Of a DNA stretch of 64,000 bases, positions 56,219 through 64,000 are shown piece by piece. The translations under genes and the position numbers were made by a program. Under the pieces are notes generated by a model. It did not search any database and was not told where the DNA came from. It was given only the letters and a program-made list of their open reading frames with translations. This DNA is from Saxidomus purpurata (taxonomy: Eukaryota > Mollusca > Bivalvia > Venerida > Veneridae), in assembly GCA_022818135.1 (NCBI GenBank), contig JAFMSR010000002.1, positions 48,771,706 to 48,835,705 on the forward strand, written 5' to 3'. Each line of letters opens with the position of its first letter. Position 1 is the stretch's first letter.

Positions 56219-56450
56219 TATTTTTAGGTCCACGATCTAAAAGCGGGTGGGCGATTTCATATATTACATGTGGCTATACAAAGGGCATGATAACAGTTCG
56301 ATCAAATTAAAAATAAACATTTCCTTACCAATTTTCTTATCCGTCTCCCAAAAAAAACCATTAAATTTCCGCCATTTTGACCAGAACTACATCTAATTCT
56401 CGCTTAAAGCCCCGAGATACCTCGTTTACGTCCGACCCCTTGTGTAACCT
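56217..56450 (-). repeat. SINE-like repeat S, reverse copy
   Basis: Reverse complement of the body at 51147-51358 (ggtccacgatc, catttccttaccaat, tctcccaaaaaaaacc, ccgccattttgaccagaact). The T-rich start is its A-rich tail, lying exactly at the 3' end of the type A element. Confidence 0.65.
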
Positions 56451-56564
56451 CCGACTTTGTCTCTTTAAGTAGGGAAGTTGGCAGTGGCTTGCGAAGATTC
56501 GGAGCCTAGTACTTAAACTTTCTAAGACGATGTTAGGGAAACTAGCTGCATATTAAACTGAACA

Positions 56565-56940
56565 AACACATGTACTTTTAAAGTGGATGTTAAACTCCTA
56601 CAACAACGATATCTGATCATAAAAGAAAGCAAATGCAGCTTTTTTTTCTGAAAGGAACATAACCTGTAAATGATGCAAAACGAAATAACCTCCAAAAATA
56701 AGTAATAGAATCTGTGGAAATACATGTATTATATCTTAACCTAAAAGTTTCAGCCGATTAAGTTTCAGCTTTTTTCATTAAAAAAAACCTTAAAGAAAAT
56801 TTACAGAATTCAAACTCGTATTTTTGTTGAATTTTCACAACCGCACCACATCGGAAGTTCACATCCAACAGTTCATTTCATCACATTTTGTGTTGGTAAG
56901 GAGAGATAACCACCCGTGTAAGTAGTCTATTAGCCTTACT
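56565..56940 (+). repeat. Interspersed repeat family R2, copy 2
   Basis: Diverged partner of 13805-14085 (tttaaagtggatgttaaact, atcataaaagaaagc, cgcaccacatcgg, tcatcacattttgtgttggt, gtctattagccttac). Confidence 0.55.
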
Positions 56941-57095
56941 GGTTGGGGACCACCAAACCCAGGCGACCATCAAACCGGACACTTGTTAAAAGCGTAAATA
57001 TTTTGTTATTATTTACTATCGTATAGTGTTGATCAAACAGACACTTGATTTCCATCAACAAATAGCAGCAACAACAGTTTAATGTAACTTTTTAT

Positions 57096-57595
57096 NNNNN
57101 NNNNNNNNNNNNNNNNNNNNNNNNNNNNNNNNNNNNNNNNNNNNNNNNNNNNNNNNNNNNNNNNNNNNNNNNNNNNNNNNNNNNNNNNNNNNNNNNNNNN
57201 NNNNNNNNNNNNNNNNNNNNNNNNNNNNNNNNNNNNNNNNNNNNNNNNNNNNNNNNNNNNNNNNNNNNNNNNNNNNNNNNNNNNNNNNNNNNNNNNNNNN
57301 NNNNNNNNNNNNNNNNNNNNNNNNNNNNNNNNNNNNNNNNNNNNNNNNNNNNNNNNNNNNNNNNNNNNNNNNNNNNNNNNNNNNNNNNNNNNNNNNNNNN
57401 NNNNNNNNNNNNNNNNNNNNNNNNNNNNNNNNNNNNNNNNNNNNNNNNNNNNNNNNNNNNNNNNNNNNNNNNNNNNNNNNNNNNNNNNNNNNNNNNNNNN
57501 NNNNNNNNNNNNNNNNNNNNNNNNNNNNNNNNNNNNNNNNNNNNNNNNNNNNNNNNNNNNNNNNNNNNNNNNNNNNNNNNNNNNNNNNNNNNNNN
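57096..57595. other. Assembly gap (500 N)
   Basis: Exactly 500 N, a scaffold-join placeholder of unknown true length. Confidence 0.98.
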
Positions 57596-57599
57596 TGTA

Positions 57600-57985
57600 A
57601 AGGCATCACTCATTTTGAGCTCTCAACCAATTACAATGCAAGATTTCCTTTATTACCGCCCAGGTGCGCAGTCCTATCAAGCGGTAATTTTGTGTTTGAT
57701 CTGTCTATAATTGATACCGAATATTTCAATCATGTTAATTGGATTTGGTTTTGATTTGCTGAGAAGTGACTTGAAAATTAGCGTTTTTGTTTATTAATTA
57801 TCGGCTTATCAGAGTTGTTTTTTTTAGGGACCGTCGACAAGCTGGTTGCCAAATTTTTTAATTGTTTCAATTGGGAAAATAAGGGACTGTTTGCAGAGAA
57901 GTAAATGGAAAATTGGCGTGTTTTAAAATATTTTATTGTTTTTCAGGACCATTGACGAATTAAACATAATTGTGTTTTGTTTATT
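57600..57985. other. No feature seen
   Basis: AT-rich DNA between the gap and a reverse-oriented type B element. Confidence 0.35.
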
Positions 57986-57990
57986 TAATG

Positions 57991-58960
57991 AACAAGAGGG
58001 CCAAGATGGCCCTATATCGCTCACCTTGGTACAAGTCCACTTGCCTGGTGGAAGATCACTAGCTAATGTTATATACCAAATAGGTTTTCCTATATACGCC
58101 TTTGTAAAACAAGTGACCCCCCCCCTCCCAGGCAAGGTCAATTTTGACCCCAGGGGCATAATTTGAACAAACTTTGAAGAGGTCTACTAGACAATGCTAC
58201 ATGCCAAATATCTAAGCTCTAGGCCTTATGGTTTCAAAGAAAAAGATTTTTAAAGTTTTTCCTATATAAGCCTATGTTAAACTAAGTGACCCCCCGTGCG
58301 GGGTCAATTTTGATCCGGGGCTCATAATTTGAACAATCTTGGTAGAGGTCCATTAGACAATGCTACATGCCAAATATCTAAGCTCTAGGCCTTGTGGTTT
58401 CAGTGAAGAAGATTTTTTTAAAGTTTTTCCTATATATGCCTATGCAAAACTAAGTGACCCCCCGTGCGGGGTCAATTTTGATCTGGGGGTCATAATTTGA
58501 ACAATCTTGGTAGAGATCCACTAGCCAATGCTACATGCCAAATATCTTAGCTCTAGGCCTTGTGGTTTCAGAGAAGAAGATTTTTGAAGTTTTTCCTATA
58601 TATGCCTATGCAAAAACTAAGGGCCCACCCGCGCGGGGTCAATTTTGACCCGGGGATCATAATTTGAACAATCTTGGTAGAGGTCCACTAGACAATGCTA
58701 CATGCCAAATATCTAAGCTCTAGGCCTTGTGGTTTTAGAGATTTTTAAAGTTTTTCCTATTTTATGCCCTAGCAACCAGAGTTCTGCATGGAATGGAATT
58801 CTTTGAACAATTTTGGTAGAGCTTCATGCAAGGAACATTCCTGCATAGTTTTATCAACATTGGCCTTGAGGTTTCAGAGGAGGTGTCATTTGAATCAAAA
58901 TGTGGACGGACGACCGACGACAGACGACGGACAATCATCGATCAGAAAAGCTCACCCTGG
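57991..58960 (-). mobile_element. Tandem-core element type B, reverse, complete
   Basis: Reverse orientation of type B with both ends: aacaagag plus the palindrome agggccaagatggccct at 57991-58013 (the 3' terminus) and gacgaccgacgacagacgac ... aaaagctcaccctgg at 58905-58960 (the 5' end). In the core atgccaaata starts at 58201, 58367, 58535 and 58702: period 166-168 bp. This copy proves that type B ends like type A. Confidence 0.85.
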
Positions 58961-59469
58961 CGTTTGCAGTCAAGTGACCCGAAAATTATCCTTTTTGCCA
59001 CATCATTACCACTAGTTTTCACCACCGATTACGAGCTAAAGAGATATAATCTGTGTTCACTTTTGAATTGTTTCAACTACAAAATTGTTTGGCCACGTGT
59101 GTGCAGAGAAATTACTCGGAAACTGGCGTATGTGCAAGGTGAATTACTTCCTTTTTTCAACCGTCACACGATTAAAGTGCATATTAGATAAAAGAAAACA
59201 TTTATAGATTTTTTATCATAATATATTCATTTGCTAATAGGGAAAGAATTTCTTAACACCCTGACTTTTTTTAATTTCTGTATCAATAGTACGTAAACAA
59301 AATATTTCCTATGCAATTTACTATTTCTGTGTTTCTGTTGACTTTTTCATTCATGGCATGAGACATCATTGACTTGTACTCAGTTACCTCCTCAATTTTA
59401 TCCTTTAATGTCAGGCATCAGGCAGGTATAGGCAATCGATAACCATTCTTTATCTAGCTGGCAGCTCAC

Positions 59470-59800
59470 CAACCGGTCACATCGGAAAGGCCCCCACTAA
59501 GATTCGAACCTTCAACCTCACATTCTCGATTAGTAAAGAAGCAGTGCATGCCACAAACTTGCCATATAAAAGATACCCTAATTTTGTCATGGGCCATAAC
59601 TCTACTGTTGCTGGTCCAATATAAAAACTAAAACCATGGTGCACAACATCTCATCCAACTAATCATTTGTATGAAGTTTGGTGACTCTAGGTCATTAGTA
59701 AAGAAGCAGAGCACGCTGTATGATTTTCGCCACATACTGACTGACAAGAGCAAATCTGTATACCCTCCACCACAATCTCCTCATTTTGTGGGAGCATAAA
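59470..59800 (-). repeat. Interspersed family H, with SINE-like start
   Basis: gattcgaaccttcaacctc is a B-box-like complement, followed by two units in which tagtaaagaagcag starts at 59531 and 59696 (165 bp apart). It ends near ataccctccaccacaatctc. The block lies just downstream of the RRM gene end and may form part of its 3' UTR. Confidence 0.4.
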
Positions 59801-59820
59801 AACAAAGACTAAAGATATAT

Positions 59821-59947
59821 TTACTTTTTCTTCTGTTCCCTCCTTTCATCAGTCCTTTTCACAACAATGCTTGAACCTTGGACATTAGTCTTGTCCAATT
59901 CTTTCACTGCTTTTTCTGCATCTGGTTCACAAAGAAACTTTACAAAC
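59821..59947 (-). CDS. RRM protein, terminal coding exon
   Basis: On the minus strand, after the acceptor gatatttcag, 41 codons and TAA follow: FVKFLCEPDAEKAVKELDKT, then NVQGSSIVVKRTDERREQKK. This is the second half of an RNA recognition motif: the RNP1-side strand FVKF, the helix D.EKAVKELD, and the last strand with SIVVK, followed by a short basic tail. The protein should bind RNA; which RRM protein it is cannot be told from 41 residues. The exon enters with one base of a split codon. The preceding exon, carrying the start of RNP1, was looked for up to 64000 and not found. It may be within repeat-filled DNA or beyond the window. Confidence 0.7.
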
Positions 59948-60004
59948 CTGAAATATCAGTAAACACTGATAGAAATAACTAGACACAGAATTTCAGTAAA
60001 GTGA

Positions 60005-60560
60005 AAACTAAAATGTCTTTAGACAAAAACACATGCCCCCCTCCCCCAAGTTACATAACTTCACAATTTCATGCTGATTAACGTTGCTATTTGGTTTCAT
60101 GACTGTAACTGAAATACTTTCTGAGTTATGTGATACACAAGTTAAAAATAGTCAATTTCTATTAGGTCAAGGATCGTAACTCCACAAATACTGGATGAAT
60201 CCGCATCAAACACCAGATGCACACTTCACATGTTGATAAACATTCCTGTAGAGTTTCATGGCTGTGCCTCATATTAGTTTTCAGTATGTTAAGGGTCATT
60301 ACTCTGCCAATACTGGATGAATCCACAGCAACAACCCCAGGTGCACATCTTCACATTCAGATTAACTTTCCTGTAAACATTCATGACTGTTACTCCAATA
60401 CTTTTGGAGATACGTGCAACATGAAATTTTTGACAGACGGACAGACAATTCTGACAATTCTTACAAAACAAACATGTCTCTCTGAGATAACCAATTTATA
60501 CTAAGTCAAAAGTCATAACTATGCCAAATACTAATATGTGTTAAATTAAAGTTTGTGTTC
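60005..60560. repeat. Interspersed family H-like units
   Basis: Units with tactggatgaatcc, catgactgt and gggtcattactctgcc repeat near 60190 and 60312. Diverged, non-coding. If the RRM gene continues to the right, this lies in its intron. Confidence 0.4.
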
Positions 60561-60782
60561 TTTCTGTTCATCATCTAAAAATTCTGTTTTCTGTTAATTG
60601 TAATCCTGATTAAATGAAGTTGCCAATGTTTCAAACTGTCTTTAATGTGGATCTATTTTAAAAAAATCTAACAATCTTGTGATAAAATCAAATGATCAAC
60701 ACCTTTGATATACAGTACATTGTTAGACATTAATTTTCACTAAGTCAAGGGCCATAATTCAGCCAATACTGGGTTAATCATC

Positions 60783-62095
60783 AACAAGAGGGCCAAGATG
60801 GCCCTATATTACTACCTGGACTACCGGTACCATTAACTTTTCGATACAACTTATTATACAAGGGCAACAATCATGTCGCACAAAGGGTCATCAAATTGAC
60901 TTGGGAGTCCTGATCTGAACCTTAATCGTCGTAGAGGTGCACTACACAGTGCTATATTCCAAATATCTAAGCTCTGTACCTTGTGGTTTAAGACAAGAAG
61001 ATTTTTTAAGTACTCCATATATAAGCCTATGTGAAATCTAGTGATCTCCTGGCAGTCAATTTTGACTTGGGGGTTATGATTTGAACACGCATGGTAAAGG
61101 TCTACTAGGCAATGCTTCATGCTAAACATCTAAGCTACAGGCCAAGTAGTTTCAGAGAAGATTTTAAAGATTTCCTATAGAATTATATATAAAATCAAGA
61201 GAGCTCCCCATGGTGTGGGGTTAAATTTGATCCAGCTGTCACGATTCCAACACTCTTCGTAAAGATCTACTAGGCAATGCTACATGTTAAATATCTAAGC
61301 TATTAGCATTGTGGTTTCAGAGAAAATGAATTTGATTTTTAAAGTTTTCCCTATACACGGTGGGGAATCACATGATCAAAATAATCTCTAAACAAAAGTA
61401 AATGTATGAAAAATGTTAGAAAATGATAAAAGCCATTTAGTTGTGTATATTAAAAGTAGCCTATCCTATGACAACATTAACGTATTCTAGAACTACTCAG
61501 GTCTCAACAATAATCACCTTCTGATTGTGCTGAACACTTCAAAAATAAATTAGTTCAGTGTCCAGAAGTGTTTATCACAATCGGAAGGAGACTATGATTT
61601 AGACCTGTGTAGGTCTAGAATACGCTAATGTTGCAATATGATAGGCGACATTTCATATTAAATGCTAAACAGCTTTCAGTATTTTTTAGCATTTTTTCAT
61701 AGATTTACTTTTGTTTAGAGATTATTTTGATCATGTGATTCCCCACCGTGCTATATAAGCCTTAGAAAAATCAAGTGACCCAAGGCAGGGCAAATTTTGA
61801 CCAAGGCATCATGACCTGGACAATCTTGGTAGAAGTCCACTAAGCAATGCTACATGCCAAAAATCTAAGCTCCATGTCTTGTGGTTTCAGAGAAAATGAT
61901 TTTTAAAGTTTTCCCTATATATGCTTTAGAAAAATCAAGTGACCCAAGGAAGGGCCAATTTTGACCCAGGCATCATGACCTGGACAATCTTGGTAGAGGT
62001 CCGCTAAGCAAATGCTACATGCCAAAAATCTAAGCTCTAGGTCTTGTGCTTTCAGAGAAAATGATTTTTAAAGTTTTCCCTATATATAGTTGACT
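60783..62095 (-). mobile_element. Tandem-core element type B, reverse, with inserted MITE
   Basis: Begins with the reversed 3' terminus (aacaagag and agggccaagatggccct), followed by reversed type B core units about 164 bp apart (caaatatctaagctc, gtggtttcagagaa, ttttaaagttttccctatat). Interrupted at 61356-61750 by a foldback MITE. Cut at about 62095 by a pogo-like fragment. Confidence 0.8.
61356..61750. mobile_element. 395-bp foldback MITE, CACGGTG ends, 5-bp TSD
   Basis: The outer 48 bp of each arm are identical inverted copies beginning CACGGTGGGGAATCACATGA. The rest is also a diverged palindrome down to the centre near 61550. It is flanked by CTATA at 61351-61355 and 61751-61755. Neighbouring repeat units (61909-61950: aaagttttccctatatatgc) show the empty site, confirming a 5-bp duplication. 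CAC-starting ends with 5-bp duplications are known from Transib and RAG-like transposons. The heptamer CACGGTG differs by one base from CACAGTG. An ACAAAAGTA lies 29 bp inside, which is not the 12/23 spacing. Non-coding, so it would need a transposase from elsewhere. Other superfamilies (for example some hAT groups) are possible. Confidence 0.85.
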
Positions 62096-62275
62096 CTCGT
62101 TATCTCAAATTTCTTTTACTCTGAGATAAACGAAGTTTAAGGTAAGAGGACGGCTTTTTGTTATTGTTTTTTTGGACATACAGTTGACTCTCAGTATCTC
62201 AGACTCGCTTACCTCGACTTTCCGTTTAAGTCGAAGAAATTTCTAAGTCCCGTCAAATTTCCTTCTTTATTTATG
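62092..62275. mobile_element. pogo/Tigger-like terminal fragments
   Basis: tatagttgactctcgttatctc at about 62095 and tacagttgactctcagtatc at about 62179 look like two ends, in the same orientation, of a pogo/Tigger-type element (ends starting CAG after a TA target). No transposase is present. The call rests on motif recognition only. Confidence 0.4.
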
Positions 62276-62465
62276 TACTTTAATTCCTTTTAAGACAAAA
62301 TTTGACATACAGAGACTCCGGATGTGTCAAAGAGATTTTTTCGTCCCTTCGGGGGCATAAACATAATCCATTTTTAGTGACTGTGTGCTTGACAGTCCCC
62401 TGAAAAACCAAAAGCCCCAGAAAGCTTTGACTCCCAGACTGTGTCCTCGCCACGTGCTCAACAAC

Positions 62466-62930
62466 TGTGCCATGTAATTCTAAAATCCTTCCATGCATGA
62501 CAGAGTTACCATGCATACAGTACTCCATTACCTTCAAACTGTTAAGTGTGACCTTGACTTTTGAGGTAGGAAAGTTGGTCTTGCATGCTACACATTGCCT
62601 TAATGTGCTAAACATTTATGTGAAGCTATTTTATATTCAATCAATACAAGACAAACTTACAGCCCGGACACGAATGTGTGCATATATACAGGATTCTATT
62701 ACTTTCAAACTCTTTAGTTTGACCTTGACCTTTGAGGTACAGATGTGGGTCTTGCATGTGACACGTCATCTTGATGTGCTGAATGTTTGTGCCAAGTTAT
62801 TTTAAAATCCTTCAATGCATGACGAAGTTACAGCCCGGACACGAAAAAATGTAAGAGCGGATGCAGGGACAGACAGACGGGCAGTGCGATTTTAATGCCA
62901 CCCTTCGGGAGCATAAAAATTGTGCTTAAA
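62466..62930 (-). repeat. Interspersed family F, two tandem units
   Basis: Reverse orientation of the family at 15095 and 16215. Two units, each with aatccttc.atgcatgac, cttacagcccggacacgaa or a related form, and ttgaggta..., ending at a cagggacagacagacgggca tract and cccttcgggagcataaaa. Confidence 0.6.
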
Positions 62931-62989
62931 AAATATAAACACTAAAACTATTTTTTAAGAGTATCCATTTTTTGAAACAGTCACATTGA

Positions 62990-63445
62990 CCCCCCTTAGA
63001 AAGTTTTTTTTTGCTTAATACAATTCTAAACTCAGAAAACATTTTTTTAAATCTATATTTAGTTACAACTATATTAGTTTTTATGCTTTAGAACATTTTT
63101 AATTTCAAAAAATAATTTTTTCAAATCTATTTTTACTAACAGTGACCTGGACCATTACCCTAGTGACCCCAAATGCAATCTCAAGCTTCCCCTCCATGCA
63201 TGCTACATACACATCCAGTTTCATTGCAATTGGTCACTCCTTAACTCAAGTTATTGAGTGGAAACCATTTTTCTATTTTAAGTAACAGTGACCTTGAACC
63301 TAGTGACCCCAAATGTAATCCCAAGCTTCTTCTCCATGCAAGTAACCTACACACCAAGTTTCATTGCAATTGGTCACTCCTAACTAAAGGTATTGAGCAG
63401 AAACCAGATGTTGACACCCGCCCAACATACGACATCGCCATTCTT
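62990..63445. repeat. Tandem repeat of about 140 bp (family G)
   Basis: agtgaccccaaatg starts at 63162 and 63302 (140 bp). Both units contain caagctt, ctccatgca and tttcattgcaattggtcact. An earlier half unit precedes them. Non-coding. Confidence 0.6.
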
Positions 63446-63460
63446 ATAAGCAGCTGTTTA

Positions 63461-64000
63461 AACTAGAGCTATCACTAAATGTGATTAATACCCCCAAAAG
63501 GATTGCTTTATAAACTGAAGAAGTTCGTAGTAACATAATACCTTGCAAACAAACTAAAAAGAGATATTGTTCTTAGCAGTTCCTCTCATTGTGCTTGACC
63601 ATTGTATGAAGTTGTATTGAATTCCAACTTGTAGTTTTCGAAAAATGCTCCAGACAGGGAAAAGTAACAAAGGGCAATAACACTGTAATTAGTCAAGATG
63701 GAGTTATGGTTCCTGTGCACTGCACTCCCTCTCACTGTGCTTGACAATTGTATGAAGTTGTATTGAATTCCAACCAGAAGTTTTCAAGTTATGCTCTGGA
63801 CAAGGAAAAGTAACAAAGGGTAATAACTCTGTAATGAGTCAAGATGGAGTTATGGTTCCTGTGCACTGCACTTCCTCTCAATGTACTTGACCATTGTATG
63901 AGGTTGTACTGAATTCCAACCTAGTAGTTTTCAATTTATGCTTCGGACAAGGAAAAGTAACAAAGGGCAATAACTCAGTAAATACTCAAGATAGAGTTAT
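63461..64000 (-). mobile_element. Tandem-core element type C, reverse, runs off the window
   Basis: Begins with the reversed 3' terminus aactagagct and atcactaaatgtgat, then reversed 146-bp units (cattgtatgaagttgtattg, gtaacaaagggcaataac). Its 5' end lies beyond the window. Confidence 0.85.

Overview
The window is eukaryotic and most likely from a bivalve mollusc. The evidence is spliced genes with GT/AG introns, AT-rich non-coding DNA, tRNA-derived SINEs, non-LTR retrotransposon remnants, and several families of interspersed elements with internal tandem cores of the kind known from clams and oysters (the pearl-like class). I cannot name the species. Three runs of exactly 500 N (326-825, 32960-33459, 57096-57595) are scaffold joins, so gene models next to them may be incomplete.

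Coding content is low. (1) 887-5659 (+): a spliced gene resembling the DUF6589 family, broken by an in-frame stop and a one-base frameshift, followed directly by the 3' part of a LINE (5685-6695). (2) 9743-10193 (-): a RecQ-like helicase fragment split by a DNA transposon. (3) 20508-26962 (+): the first three coding exons of a regulator of calcineurin (RCAN/calcipressin) gene, with CRE-like sites just upstream. Its C-terminal exon is not visible. (4) 34316-34971 (+): the terminal exon of an unrecognised gene. (5) 59821-59947 (-): the last exon of an RRM protein. Two tRNA-Ala-like sequences (12893-12965 -, 17343-17415 +) each carry one disabling change.

Layout. 1-6.7 kb: DUF6589-like pseudogene with SINEs in its introns, then the LINE tail. 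7-15 kb: SINEs, a TIR transposon inside the helicase remnant, tandem repeats, hairpins and a small MITE. 15-20 kb: unique DNA, diverged duplications and a LINE fragment. 20-27 kb: RCAN exons, with a 145-bp tandem array and a 32-bp minisatellite in intron 1. 27-30.3 kb: a 3.3-kb TIR transposon 40 bp past the RCAN exon 3 donor. 30.3-37.3 kb: a chain of tandem-core elements and the orphan exon. 37.3-39.7 kb: an inverted partial copy of the 3.3-kb transposon. 39.7-44.3 kb: a 2.35-kb direct duplication. 44.3-51 kb: more tandem-core elements. 51-57 kb: mostly unique DNA, a long hairpin and a second 145-bp array. 57.6-64 kb: reverse-oriented tandem-core elements, an inserted foldback MITE and the RRM exon.

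The genes do not form a pathway. The main biological interest is in the repeats. At least four element families with unrelated cores share one 3' terminus (a short palindrome followed by CTCTTGTT or CTCTAGTT). Two of these families have core periods of 145 and 146 bp. A 395-bp foldback element with CACGGTG ends sits between perfect 5-bp target-site duplications. The stretch 37.7-44.3 kb carries indel-rich direct duplications and may be partly an assembly artefact.
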